A DNA stretch of 64,000 nucleotides from Stenotrophomonas sp. UBA7346 (GTDB lineage Bacteria; Pseudomonadota; Gammaproteobacteria; Xanthomonadales; Xanthomonadaceae): positions 1 through 64,000 of the forward strand of contig DKPB01000038.1 in the NCBI GenBank assembly GCA_002471015.1, written 5' to 3'. Both the position numbers and the translations under genes were made by a program. Positions 24,978 through 34,114 of the stretch are shown in pieces; position 1 is the first letter of the stretch, and every line of letters starts with the position of its first letter. A model generated the notes under the pieces. That model was not told where the DNA came from. It was given only the letters and a program-made list of their open reading frames with translations, and searched no databases.

Positions 24978-26030
24978 TCAGCGCGGCTTGGGCTCGACGC
25001 TGCTGCGCCACGCATCCAGGAACTGGCGCCGCTTTAGCGCATCCAGATACACCAGCAAGCCGGGCCCAAGCTGGATCGGCCGCCGGTTCTGGCCGGGATC
25101 GCTGTCACCACCACCGTTACGGATGATCGGCATCAGCCGCGCCTCGCGCGACAGCACCTGCTGGCCGCGCGCCGACAACAGGTAGTCGAGGAAACGCTTG
25201 GCTTCGGCCGGGTGGGGGCTGTTGCGCGGAATCACCGCCGTGCGCAGCACCACCAGCGTGTAGTCCTCCGGCTCGACGATGCCCAAGGGCGCACCGGCAT
25301 CGATACGTGCCTGCGCATAGGAACCCAACACGTTGTAGACCAGCGACAGCTTGCCGCTACTGACCTGGTCCAACAGCACGCCGGTACGCTCCTCGCGCAC
25401 CACGCCGTTGTCACCCAATGCGCCGAGCAAGGCGCCAGCGATGCTGCCGCGCTGCGCGTCCTGGGTGGCCAGCAGATAGCCGACACTGCTGCGCTCGATA
25501 TCGTAGGTGCCGACCTTGCCGCGCAGCGGTGCACCTTCGGCACGCAGCAGATCCAGTAGCTGGCGGCGCGTGTGCGGCACGTTTGCCGCGGGCAATGCCC
25601 GCGTGTTGTAGACCATCGCCACCGGCTCGTAGCTGATGCCGAAGGCTTCATTGCGCCACTTCGCCCAGGAAGGCACGGCCTCGGTCTGCGGCGAACGATG
25701 CGGCAGTGCATGGCCATCGTTGACCAGCTTGGTCTGCAGATCCATGCCGCTGGAAATCAGCAGATCGGGTGTGCTGGCGGTGTTGCGGTCGCGCAGGAAA
25801 CGCGCGTACAGGTCCTGGGTGATGATGTCTTCATAAACGACTTCGGTGCCCGGGTGCAGGCGCTGGTAGTCGGCGATCACCACCGCGAACACTTCGATAT
25901 CGGTCGTGCCGTGGATGCGCAGCCGCTCGGTCGCTGCACCTTGGGCCGGGAAGCGCTGCACATCACCCGGCGCAGCCATCAGTGACGGTGCCAGCAGCAC
26001 CCCCATCAGCAGGATCAACAAGCGGCTCAT
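24978..26030 (-). CDS. Periplasmic substrate-binding protein (AfuA/PgtC-like), no transporter partner
   Basis: 350 residues with a Sec signal (LLILLMGVLLAPSLMAAPGD). Mature sequence is that of COG1840-type extracellular binding proteins: RLRIHGTTDIEVFAVVIADY, STPDLLISSGMDLQTKLVND, and PVAMVYNTRALP. No ABC permease or ATPase is adjacent. Its ATG overlaps the stop of the sensor kinase gene (ATGA), so it is translated together with a two-component system. The parallel is PgtC of the Salmonella phosphoglycerate regulon, a binding-protein-like component that signals to the PgtB/PgtA pair. I infer a sensing role for a carboxylate or its metal complex. Confidence 0.8.
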   Translation of the reverse strand: MSRLLILLMGVLLAPSLMAAPGDVQRFPAQGAATERLRIHGTTDIEVFAVVIADYQRLHPGTEVVYEDIITQDLYARFLRDRNTASTPDLLISSGMDLQTKLVNDGHALPHRSPQTEAVPSWAKWRNEAFGISYEPVAMVYNTRALPAANVPHTRRQLLDLLRAEGAPLRGKVGTYDIERSSVGYLLATQDAQRGSIAGALLGALGDNGVVREERTGVLLDQVSSGKLSLVYNVLGSYAQARIDAGAPLGIVEPEDYTLVVLRTAVIPRNSPHPAEAKRFLDYLLSARGQQVLSREARLMPIIRNGGGDSDPGQNRRPIQLGPGLLVYLDALKRRQFLDAWRSSVEPKPR

Positions 26031-27412
26031 GCGGCATGCCTTGGCAGATGGATGGTGGCGACAAGGCCGCCTTCGGGCCGATTGCTCAGGTCGATGCTGC
26101 CGCCATGGCTTTCAACCACGCGTTTGACGATGGCCAAACCCAGCCCGGCACCACCGGCAGGCGCGTTCTCACCGCGCCCGAAGCGCTCGAACACGCGTTC
26201 GGCATCGGCGGCGCTGATCCCGAGACCGTGGTCGGCAATGGTCAGTACCGCCTGCGTGTCCTGCACGGTCAGGGCGATCTGCAGCGGGCCATCGCCGCCG
26301 TATTTCATCGCGTTGTCGATCAAGTTCTTGATCGCCTCGCGCAACAGCAGGGCGTCTCCGTTGACCTGCACCGCGCCGGTGGTGATCGCCAGCTGCACAC
26401 GTGGTGCCGGGCTTGCTTGCGGCAGCGCTTCATGCAGGGCCTGATGCACGGTTTCAGCCAGGTCCAGTGGTGCGAAGCGCTGCAGGTTGGAGCGGTGGAT
26501 CACGCTGGCGTCGCTGAGCAGCTGGTTGAGCAGGCGGCTCATATGGGTGGCATTGCGCTCGATCGCACGCAGGCTGCGTTGCATGTCCTCGGGTTCTTCT
26601 TCGTCCAGCGCCAGCTGTGCCTGCGCGCGCAATGCCGCCAGCGGCGTGCGCATCTGGTGCGCCGCCTCGGCCATGAATGCCCGCAGGGTTTCGTTGCTGC
26701 TGGACAGGCGCTCCATGAAGCGGTTCAAGGCAGCGACCATCTGGTTCATCTCGCGCGGCACATGCGAGTCCAGCGGTTTCAGATCAGACGGCTCGCGACG
26801 CGACAACTCGCGCTCCAGACGCACCAGTGGACGGAACGCGCGATGCACGCCGAAGGCCACCAGTGCCAGCAACAAGGCCGACAACACGCCGATGGCGATC
26901 AAAGCGCGGTTGACCATTTCCTGCGCCAGTTCGGCGCGTGCACGGCGGGTCTGCCCCACCTGCACCTGCACTTCACCCTGCGCAGAAGCGGCGGCAAAGC
27001 TGCGCTTGACCACCACGAAGCGCACCGTCTCACCGCTGTAGTCGGCATCGAACAACTGCGGCTGGTTGCCACTCCTGCGCGGTGCCTGGGGAAGATCCTC
27101 GTAGCCGGTGATGGTGCGGCCACGACTATCGGCCACGCGGTAGAACACGCGGTCTTCTTCCGCCATCGACAGCAGATCCAGGGCCGCATATGGCAGATCC
27201 ACCTGCCATTGCCCATCCACCAATGCCACCGAATCGGCGATGGACAGCGCCGAAGACACCAGCAGATGGTCGTAGGAGCGATTCGCCGCACGCTGCCCGT
27301 AGTCGCGCGCGGCGAACAACAAGGCCACCGCGAACACCGCCAGCAAGGCGCCCAGATACAGCATCAAGGTGCGCCGCAATGAACCGGAGGTGCGGACCTC
27401 AGCCGTCGCCAT
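26027..27412 (-). CDS. tctE: Sensor histidine kinase, TctE-like
   Basis: 461 residues. An N-terminal membrane segment (RTLMLYLGALLAVFAVALLF) opens a 2CSK_N periplasmic sensor domain (about residues 35-160), then a second membrane segment (RALIAIGVLSALLLALVAFG), a HAMP-like linker, the phosphoacceptor box EAAHQMRTPLAALRAQ, and an ATPase domain with N-box NLIDNAMKYG, DHGLGIS and GAGLGLAIV. This domain order is that of TctE, which senses tricarboxylates. ATG at 27412 overlaps the response regulator end by 14 bases. Longer in-frame sequence upstream reads through the regulator gene and is rejected. Confidence 0.88.
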   Translation of the reverse strand: MATAEVRTSGSLRRTLMLYLGALLAVFAVALLFAARDYGQRAANRSYDHLLVSSALSIADSVALVDGQWQVDLPYAALDLLSMAEEDRVFYRVADSRGRTITGYEDLPQAPRRSGNQPQLFDADYSGETVRFVVVKRSFAAASAQGEVQVQVGQTRRARAELAQEMVNRALIAIGVLSALLLALVAFGVHRAFRPLVRLERELSRREPSDLKPLDSHVPREMNQMVAALNRFMERLSSSNETLRAFMAEAAHQMRTPLAALRAQAQLALDEEEPEDMQRSLRAIERNATHMSRLLNQLLSDASVIHRSNLQRFAPLDLAETVHQALHEALPQASPAPRVQLAITTGAVQVNGDALLLREAIKNLIDNAMKYGGDGPLQIALTVQDTQAVLTIADHGLGISAADAERVFERFGRGENAPAGGAGLGLAIVKRVVESHGGSIDLSNRPEGGLVATIHLPRHAA

Positions 27413-28088
27413 CGGCGCCGCCGTCACTGGCTTCCAGCATGTAGCCGACGCCGCGCACGGTGGTGATGCGCACTGGCGCGGCCGCCAGTTTCTTGCGCAG
27501 CCGCCCGATATACAGCTCGATGGCATTGGGCCCGGCTTCATCGTCGAAACCGAACAGACCCTTGCCGATCTCGTCCTTGCCGACGACCTGCCCGAGCCGG
27601 CCGACCAGGATCTCCAGCAGGCGGAATTCACGGTTCGGCAGTTCGATCACTTCACCATCCAGGCTGACCCGATGCGCAGCATTGTCGAACTGGAAGCTGC
27701 CGATCTGCACCACTTCACTGGCCTGGCCTCGGCCACGACGCAGAAGCACCCGGCAGCGGGCCTCGAATTCGCGGAAGTCGAAGGGCTTGCCCAGATAGTC
27801 ATCGGCGCCCACGTCCAGCGCCTGCACGCGATCCTCGATGCCATCGCGGGCGGTCAGCATCAGCACCGGCGTGCTATCGCCGCGCTCGCGCATGCCCGCC
27901 AGCACGCGCAGGCCATCGAGCTTGGGCAGACCAATATCCAGCACCACCAGATCAAAGCTCTGGTAGCGCAGCACGCTGGCCGCGCCCATGCCATCGGCCT
28001 GCCAATCCACCGCATGGCCGTTGCGGCGCATGCGACGAATGATGGCATCGGCCAGGTCCGCATTGTCTTCAACCAGCAGCAGGCGCAT
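27399..28088 (-). CDS. tctD: Response regulator, TctD-like (OmpR family)
   Basis: 229 residues. Receiver domain with the acidic pocket in VEDNADLAD, phosphoacceptor Asp in LVVLDIGLPKLDGL (about residue 51) and Lys in GKPFDFREFEAR. C-terminal OmpR-type winged helix with LPNREFRLLEILVG and ITTVRGVGYML. First gene of the regulator-kinase-binding protein operon. It is divergent from the porin-CitMHS operon, which it probably activates; an 11-base-period direct repeat lies in the shared gap. Confidence 0.88.
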   Translation of the reverse strand: MRLLLVEDNADLADAIIRRMRRNGHAVDWQADGMGAASVLRYQSFDLVVLDIGLPKLDGLRVLAGMRERGDSTPVLMLTARDGIEDRVQALDVGADDYLGKPFDFREFEARCRVLLRRGRGQASEVVQIGSFQFDNAAHRVSLDGEVIELPNREFRLLEILVGRLGQVVGKDEIGKGLFGFDDEAGPNAIELYIGRLRKKLAAAPVRITTVRGVGYMLEASDGGADGDG

Positions 28089-28178
28089 CGCAGGGGAATG
28101 TGGCAGGAAGGCGCGAATGCTAACGCGGAAGCCGCGAAGACGCAGTTCCGGCACGCATTGCTGCACCGCACAAACCCC

Positions 28179-28195
28179 TGACAGGCGGATGACAG
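28179..28195. promoter_or_regulatory. Direct repeat TGACAG-N5-TGACAG, candidate TctD site
   Basis: Two TGACAG hexamers start at 28179 and 28190, an 11-base period matching one helical turn, the arrangement used by OmpR/PhoB-type dimers. They lie about 90 bases upstream of the porin start codon and a similar distance from tctD. Confidence 0.5.
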
Positions 28196-28275
28196 CTAGT
28201 CCCCTCCAGACTGCGCCCACGCACCAGCAGGTGCCCATAGTTTGCCGCGCGCCTGGCGCGCACCTGGGAGGGTTT

Positions 28276-29451
28276 GTGGAACTGAGTGTTTTCCAAAAGC
28301 GCAGCCTCGCTGCCGCTGTCCTGCTGAGCCTGTGTGCTCCAGCGCTGGCCGCAGAAGACGAAGGCCCGGTCACGGCCACCATCGGCGGCCGCCTGCATCT
28401 GGATTTCGCCAGTTTCGACAACGACCATCGCGGCACCCCGAACAAGGACGACACCGAGATCCGTCGCGCCTGGCTGGATGTATCCGGCAAGTTCTTCGTG
28501 GTCGACTACAAGCTGGAAGCCGATTTCTCCGGTGACCGCCCGGAAGCCAAGGACGTCTACGTCAGCCGCAGCTTCGGCGATGCCGGCAAGCTGACCGTAG
28601 GCCAGTTCAAACAGTACTACTCGCTGGACGACCGTACCGGCTCCAACTACGGCAGCTTCCTGGAGCGCGGCAACGCCGGCACCAGCCTTGCCCCGCTGTA
28701 CCGCCTTGGCGCCTCGTGGCAGGCCAATCCCGGCGACATGACCTGGGCGGCCAGCGTCTACAGCCTGGAAAGCATCGATGCCTGGCAGGTAAAGGGCCGC
28801 GCCGCCGGTGGCCGCGTCACCTGGGCGCCGAGCCCGGCCGCTGGCGACGTGCTGCACCTGGGCTTGTCGCTGGCCCGCGAGGCCTATGACAACTCGGGTG
28901 TGAATGGCGTTCCTGCGTTGCGTATCCGCCCCCGCCCAGCCGGCCATCTGTCCGATGAAAGTCGCCTGACGTTGGTCGACTTCTCGGCCGGTCGCGATAC
29001 CGACGTCAACAAGTGGTCGCTGGAATACGCGCAGGTGCGCGGCCCGCTGTCATGGCAGGGCGAGTTCAGCGGCGCCACCTTTGACGATGGCGCGCAGCGC
29101 GGTGAAGTGATGGCGGCCTACGGCATGCTCAGCTGGTTCGTCACCGGCGAGTCGCGCAGCTACGACCGCAAGACCGGCCGCTTCGCCCGCATCAAGGACA
29201 TCCGCCACAAGCCCGGCGCGTTTGAAGTCGCGCTGCGCTATGACCAGATGCGCGGCAACCAGCACCTTGATGGCCAGCCCGACCTGCGCAACGGCAGCAC
29301 CGAAGCCTGGACCCTGGCCGGCAACTGGTACCTGCGCGACAACCTGCGTTTCATGCTCAACCTGATTGAAAGCCGCAACCGCAACCGCCTGACCGATACC
29401 ACCGTGGACCACACCCGCGCGGTCACCGGCCGCCTGCAGTTCGATTTCTAA
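28276..29451 (+). CDS. OprP/OprO-like outer-membrane porin
   Basis: 391 residues starting at a GTG four bases after GGGAGG. Signal peptide LAAAVLLSLCAPALA, then a beta-barrel protein that opens VTATIGGRLHLDFASFDNDH and holds FFVVDYKLEADFSGDRPEAK and LTVGQFKQYYSLDDRTGSNY, as in the phosphate/pyrophosphate-selective porin (OprP/OprO) family. It ends TGRLQFDF with the C-terminal Phe needed by the BAM machinery. Gene context with a citrate symporter suggests an anion-selective channel for citrate rather than phosphate, replacing the OprD-type OpdH used in Pseudomonas. Confidence 0.85.
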   Translation: MELSVFQKRSLAAAVLLSLCAPALAAEDEGPVTATIGGRLHLDFASFDNDHRGTPNKDDTEIRRAWLDVSGKFFVVDYKLEADFSGDRPEAKDVYVSRSFGDAGKLTVGQFKQYYSLDDRTGSNYGSFLERGNAGTSLAPLYRLGASWQANPGDMTWAASVYSLESIDAWQVKGRAAGGRVTWAPSPAAGDVLHLGLSLAREAYDNSGVNGVPALRIRPRPAGHLSDESRLTLVDFSAGRDTDVNKWSLEYAQVRGPLSWQGEFSGATFDDGAQRGEVMAAYGMLSWFVTGESRSYDRKTGRFARIKDIRHKPGAFEVALRYDQMRGNQHLDGQPDLRNGSTEAWTLAGNWYLRDNLRFMLNLIESRNRNRLTDTTVDHTRAVTGRLQFDF

Positions 29452-29490
29452 ACACCTCTTCCCCATCCTGTCCCTTCAAGGAGTCTGCAG

Positions 29491-30822
29491 ATGATGCTGA
29501 CCATCCTCGGCTTCGGCATGGTCCTGACGTTCATGTATCTCATCATGAGCAAACGACTGTCGCCGCTGGTCGCCCTGATTACCGTTCCCATCGTGTTCGC
29601 CCTGATCGGCGGCTTCGGTGCCGGCCTCGATGAGATGATGCTCGACGGCATCAAGAAGATCGCGCCGACCGGCGTGATGCTGATGTTCGCCATCCTCTAC
29701 TTCGGGGTGATGATCGACGCCGGCCTGTTCGACCCGCTGGTGCGCATCATCCTGCGCATCGTCAAGGGTGACCCGCTGAAGATCGTGATGGGCACCGCCG
29801 TGCTGGCGATGCTGATCTCGCTCGATGGCGATGGCTCCACCACCTACATGATCACCGTGTCGGCGATGCTGCCGCTGTACCGTCGCCTGGGCATGAACGC
29901 GCTGAGCATGACCTGCGTGACCATCCTCGCCGGTGGCGTGATGAACCTCACCCCGTGGGGCGGCCCGACCGCGCGTGCGGCCACTGCCCTGCATGTGGAT
30001 CCAGCCGATGTATTCGTGCCGCTGATTCCGGCGATGGTGCTGGCCTGCGCCGGCATCCTCGCACTCGCCTGGTACCTGGGCATGAAGGAACGCCGTCGCC
30101 TCGGTGTGGTTACCCTGCCACAGGGTGGTTCGTGGATGGATGCCAGCGTCTCCGATGACAGCGATGCGCTGCCGACCGTGGAAGACGCTGAAGACACCAA
30201 GCGGCCGAAGCTGCTATGGGTCAACTTCGCCCTGACCCTGGCACTGATGGCGGCACTGGTGATCGGCCTGCTGCCGATGCCGATCCTGTTCATGGTCGGC
30301 TTCGCCATCGCGCTGGTCATCAACTACCCGAACCTGGCCGAGCAGCGCCGCCGCGTGGTCAACCATGCAGGCAATGTGTTGTCGGTGGTGTCGCTGATCT
30401 TCGCCGCAGGCATCTTCACCGGCATCCTGTCCAACACCGGCATGGTCGAGGCGATGTCGCGCGGCTTCCTGTCGGTGATTCCGGAAGCCTGGGGCCCCTA
30501 CCTGGCGGTGATCACCGCGGTGGCATCAATGCCCTTCACCTTCTTCATGTCCAACGACGCCTTCTATTTCGGCGTGCTGCCCATCCTGTCCGAAGCGGCA
30601 GGTCACTACGGCATCACCCCGGTGGAAATGGCACGCGCTTCGCTGGCCGGGCAGCCGGTGCATCTACTCAGCCCTTTGGTGCCATCGACCTATCTGCTGG
30701 TTGGTCTGGCCAAGGTGGATTTCGCCGACCACCAGAAGTTCACCCTGAAGTGGGCCGTGCTGATCTCGCTGATCCTGATGGCCGGCAGCCTGCTGTTCGC
30801 CCTGTATCCACTGGCCGCCTGA
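29491..30822 (+). CDS. CitMHS family citrate-metal symporter
   Basis: 443 residues with about 12 hydrophobic segments. CitMHS proteins import citrate complexed to Mg2+ or Ca2+ with protons. Signatures: SKRLSPLVALITVPIVFALI near residue 15, LDGDGSTTYMITVSAMLPLY near 110, and MNLTPWGGPTARAATAL near 150. The ATG at 29491 follows AAGGAG by seven bases. Lies 39 bases after the porin gene and 31 before a dehydrogenase gene: a porin-symporter-enzyme operon under the TctDE system. Confidence 0.92.
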   Translation: MMLTILGFGMVLTFMYLIMSKRLSPLVALITVPIVFALIGGFGAGLDEMMLDGIKKIAPTGVMLMFAILYFGVMIDAGLFDPLVRIILRIVKGDPLKIVMGTAVLAMLISLDGDGSTTYMITVSAMLPLYRRLGMNALSMTCVTILAGGVMNLTPWGGPTARAATALHVDPADVFVPLIPAMVLACAGILALAWYLGMKERRRLGVVTLPQGGSWMDASVSDDSDALPTVEDAEDTKRPKLLWVNFALTLALMAALVIGLLPMPILFMVGFAIALVINYPNLAEQRRRVVNHAGNVLSVVSLIFAAGIFTGILSNTGMVEAMSRGFLSVIPEAWGPYLAVITAVASMPFTFFMSNDAFYFGVLPILSEAAGHYGITPVEMARASLAGQPVHLLSPLVPSTYLLVGLAKVDFADHQKFTLKWAVLISLILMAGSLLFALYPLAA

Positions 30823-30853
30823 GCGGCACCTACCTGACGCATTGGAGAGCACC

Positions 30854-31594
30854 ATGACGCTACGTATCGCTTACGTCACCAGTGGCATGGGCAGTGTAGG
30901 CACTGCCATCTGCCAATCCCTGGCCCGCGCCGGCCACACGGTGGTGGCAGGCTGCGCGCCGGATTCACCGCGCAAGGCCAACTGGATCCGCGAGCAGCGC
31001 GAACTCGGCTTTGACTTCATCGTGTCCGAAGGCAATGCAGCCGACTGGAACTCCACCGCCGCCGCATTCGCAAAGGTGCGCGCGGAAGTGGGCGAAGTCG
31101 ACGTACTGGTCAACAACTCCGGCGGCAGCCGTGACATGTTGTTCCGGCAGATGAGCAGCGAGGACTGGAACGCGGTGATCGCCTCCAACCTCAACACCTT
31201 GTTCAACCTGAGCAAGCAGGTGGTGGATGGCATGACCAACCAGAACTGGGGCCGCATCATCAACATCGGCTCGGTCAGCGCGCAGAAGGGCCAGATCGGC
31301 CAGGTCAACTACGCAACGGCCAAGGCCGCGATGCACGGCTTCAGTCGTGCGCTGGCCGCGGAAGTCGCCGCGCGCGGCGTCACCGTCAACACCATTTCGC
31401 CGGGCTACATCGCCAGCCAGGCGATCAGCAGCTTCCCGCCGGATGTGCTGGACCGCTTGGCGGCTTCGGTGCCGATCCGCCGCCTTGGCAAGCCCGACGA
31501 AGTGGCCTCTCTGTGCGCATGGCTTGCCAGCGATGATGCGGCGTATGTGACCGGCGCTGATTATCCGGTCAACGGTGGCCTTTACATGGGTTGA
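30854..31594 (+). CDS. Short-chain dehydrogenase, acetoacetyl-CoA reductase (PhaB)-like
   Basis: 246 residues, standard for classical SDR enzymes. Cofactor motif TSGMGSVG near the N terminus replaces the usual TGGxGGIG; active-site Ser-Tyr-Lys are in NIGSVSAQKGQIGQVNYATA then K; NNSGGSRD replaces the NNAG motif. NADPH-dependent 3-oxoacyl-CoA reductases such as PhaB and FabG are the nearest groups I recognise. ATG at 30854 follows GGAGAG. It ends the citrate operon and a strong terminator follows. No phaA or phaC is near, so a role in PHB synthesis is not shown. Confidence 0.82.
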   Translation: MTLRIAYVTSGMGSVGTAICQSLARAGHTVVAGCAPDSPRKANWIREQRELGFDFIVSEGNAADWNSTAAAFAKVRAEVGEVDVLVNNSGGSRDMLFRQMSSEDWNAVIASNLNTLFNLSKQVVDGMTNQNWGRIINIGSVSAQKGQIGQVNYATAKAAMHGFSRALAAEVAARGVTVNTISPGYIASQAISSFPPDVLDRLAASVPIRRLGKPDEVASLCAWLASDDAAYVTGADYPVNGGLYMG

Positions 31595-31620
31595 TGTAGC
31601 GGTCCATGGATGCAACAACG

Positions 31621-31650
31621 AACGCCGCGCATTGTCGCGGCGTTTTCTTT
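31621..31650 (+). terminator. Rho-independent terminator of the citrate operon
   Basis: AACGCCGCG-CATTGT-CGCGGCGTT followed by TTCTTT: a perfect nine-base stem, six-base loop and U-rich tail, 26 bases after the dehydrogenase stop. Confidence 0.9.
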
Positions 31651-31827
31651 GCGCCCAGCGTCACCATGCTCACAATGAACAGTCGATTCGAGCCCGGTCA
31701 AACGGGAATCACGTCACCAATACTGTGCAAAGCAACGTAATTGGATGACAGCGTAAACGGGGTTTAACAAAGCACCGACACCCTTCCGTTACCGGCGCGC
31801 GCCGGCCCTCCCACGGAACGGTAGACC

Positions 31828-34104
31828 ATGATTTCCAAACGCCTCAGCCTCGCCATCACGCTTGCCCTGTGCACCAGCCACGCCTACGCCGAAGCAGACT
31901 CCGCCGACAGCACCGCCGCGCAGACGCTGGATACCATATCGGTGATCGGCCAGGGCCAGACCCGCCAGGTGCAACGCATCGGCGAAGTCGACAAGCAGGT
32001 GTTGCCGCCGGGCAGCAGCGGCCAGAAGATTCTTGATCGTCTGCCCGGTGTCTCCGTGCAGGCGAACGACGCCTTCGGTGCCAACGAGGAATCGCAGACC
32101 ATCAGCCTACGCGGCTTCGACAAGACCCGGCTGGGCTATACGCTCGATGGCATCCCGCTGGGTGACAACAGCTATGGCAACTACAACGGCCTGAGCATCG
32201 CCCGCGCCATCATCGCCGAGAACCTGGGCGGCGCCGAACTGTCACAGGGCATCGGCTCGCTGGGCGTGGCATCGACCAGCAACCTGGGCGGTACCATCCA
32301 GTACTTCTCGCAGGATCCGTCCACGGTATTCGGCGGCCGCGCCAGCGTCACCGTTGGCGATGACAACCAGCGCCGTGGCTATCTGCGCGTGGATACCGGC
32401 GATCTGAATGGTTTCTCTGCCTATGTCTCCGGCGTGCATCAGGACGCCGACATGTGGGCCGCGCCGCACCAGAACCAGACCACCCGCCAGTTCAACGCCA
32501 AGGCGGTGTGGAACGTGGGTGATCACCGTTTCGGCGCCTTCGTTGCCACCTCGCGGGCAAGCCAGGCCAACTACGCCTATCTGTCCAAGAGCATGCTGCA
32601 GCGTGGGCTGGGCTACGACTGGAACATCTACGCGCCGGATTGGGACCGCGCCGTAGCCGCGGCGTACTGCGCGCCAGCGACCTTCGACGCCACGCGCTGC
32701 GCCTTCACTGGCGGCGTCAACAGCATCGACGATGCGTACTACCAGAGCCGCGCGTTGCGCGATGACAATCTGTATTCGCTCGATGCCAGCCTGCATCTCG
32801 GTGACGAACTCAACCTCAAGCTGCTTGCCTACCACCATGACAACCGTGGCCAAGGCCACTGGTGGGCACCAGGCCAGCCCTCGTATCCGGGCACCGACCG
32901 CATGCTGCCGATTTCCATCCGCAGCACCAACTACACCATCGACCGCCAGGGCCTGACCGCTGCCCTGTCGTGGAACGTCGGCATCCATGAACTGGAGGCC
33001 GGCCTGTGGTTCGAGCAGAACGACCACAACGTCGAGCGCAACTTCTACTACATCGACGGCCCGTTCCTCGACGACACCTACCTCAAGAATCCGGACCGCC
33101 GCCTGTTCGACCAGGATTTCGACATCCGCACGCGGCAGTTCTACGTGCAGGACCGCATGCGCTTCCTCGACCAGCGCCTGACCGTGGATATCGGCATCAA
33201 GAGCCCGAATACCCGCATGCGCGCGACGGCCAAACCCGGCACCGAGCAGAAGCTCGCGTCGGACACGCTGACCGCCAAGGAGTCGCTGCTGCCGCAGCTG
33301 GGTGTCGGCTTCAAGCTCAATGCCAACAACGAGCTGTTTGCCTCCTATGCCGAGAACATCGCCGCCTTCGTCGGTGGTGGCAGCAGCGGCCCGCTGCAGG
33401 TTTCACCCGAGTCCTTTGCCGCCAGCGCAGGATTGGAACCGGAAAAATCCAAGACCTTCGAAGCCGGTTTCCGTACGTTCGGCAGCAAGTACCAGGCCTC
33501 GTTGGCTGCGTATCACGTGATGTTCGACAATCGCCTGCTCTCGCTCAATCCCTGCACCAGCATTGAAGTGGGCACGCGCCCGGAGTGCATCACCCGCTTC
33601 ATCAACGTCGGATCGGTGAAGAGCCAGGGCGCGGAACTGACCTTCATCCTCAAGCCGGCACAGGGCCTGCAGTGGTACAACGCGCTGTCCTGGAACAAGA
33701 CCACCTACGAGGACGACTACCTCTCCGGCGGTGCGATCGTGCCGGTGGCCGGCAAGATCACCGTCGACACCCCGCAACGCATGGCCTCCAGCGAATTGAG
33801 CTGGAACCGTGATGGTTGGTTCGCGAGCTTGCGCGGCAAGTACACCGGCAAGCGCTACTACACCTATACCAACGACCAGTCGGTACCGGGCGTGACCACT
33901 TTCGACGCCGGCGGCGGTTACAGCTTCGGCCCCGGCCTGGGCCTGCAGAATGTGAAGGTGTCCTTGAACGTCACCAACCTGACCAACAAGCGCTACGCCG
34001 GGCAGCTCAGCTCGTTCGCCCCGACCGATCCCGCAGGCACCCGCTATTCCATCCACGCCAGCGCCCCGCGGCAGATCTTCATGACGGTGGGCGCGGAGTT
34101 TTAA
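31828..34104 (+). CDS. TonB-dependent outer-membrane receptor
   Basis: 758 residues. Signal peptide MISKRLSLAITLALCTSHAY then AEA; TonB-box-like LDTISVIGQ; plug domain with LDRLPGVSVQANDAFGANEE, SQTISLRGFDKTRLGYTLDG and SNLGGTIQYFS; 22-stranded barrel ending RQIFMTVGAEF with terminal Phe. Plug wording resembles ferric-siderophore/FecA-like receptors. It follows the citrate operon but has its own 230-base leader after a terminator, so it is a separate unit; ferric citrate is a reasonable but unproven substrate. No FecI/FecR pair and no N-terminal signalling domain. Confidence 0.85.
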   Translation: MISKRLSLAITLALCTSHAYAEADSADSTAAQTLDTISVIGQGQTRQVQRIGEVDKQVLPPGSSGQKILDRLPGVSVQANDAFGANEESQTISLRGFDKTRLGYTLDGIPLGDNSYGNYNGLSIARAIIAENLGGAELSQGIGSLGVASTSNLGGTIQYFSQDPSTVFGGRASVTVGDDNQRRGYLRVDTGDLNGFSAYVSGVHQDADMWAAPHQNQTTRQFNAKAVWNVGDHRFGAFVATSRASQANYAYLSKSMLQRGLGYDWNIYAPDWDRAVAAAYCAPATFDATRCAFTGGVNSIDDAYYQSRALRDDNLYSLDASLHLGDELNLKLLAYHHDNRGQGHWWAPGQPSYPGTDRMLPISIRSTNYTIDRQGLTAALSWNVGIHELEAGLWFEQNDHNVERNFYYIDGPFLDDTYLKNPDRRLFDQDFDIRTRQFYVQDRMRFLDQRLTVDIGIKSPNTRMRATAKPGTEQKLASDTLTAKESLLPQLGVGFKLNANNELFASYAENIAAFVGGGSSGPLQVSPESFAASAGLEPEKSKTFEAGFRTFGSKYQASLAAYHVMFDNRLLSLNPCTSIEVGTRPECITRFINVGSVKSQGAELTFILKPAQGLQWYNALSWNKTTYEDDYLSGGAIVPVAGKITVDTPQRMASSELSWNRDGWFASLRGKYTGKRYYTYTNDQSVPGVTTFDAGGGYSFGPGLGLQNVKVSLNVTNLTNKRYAGQLSSFAPTDPAGTRYSIHASAPRQIFMTVGAEF

Positions 34105-34114
34105 GCCTTTTAAG

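Noticed and set aside
30854..31594. Polyhydroxybutyrate synthesis locus
   Set aside because: A PhaB-like reductase alone, without phaA or phaC, in a citrate operon does not support it.
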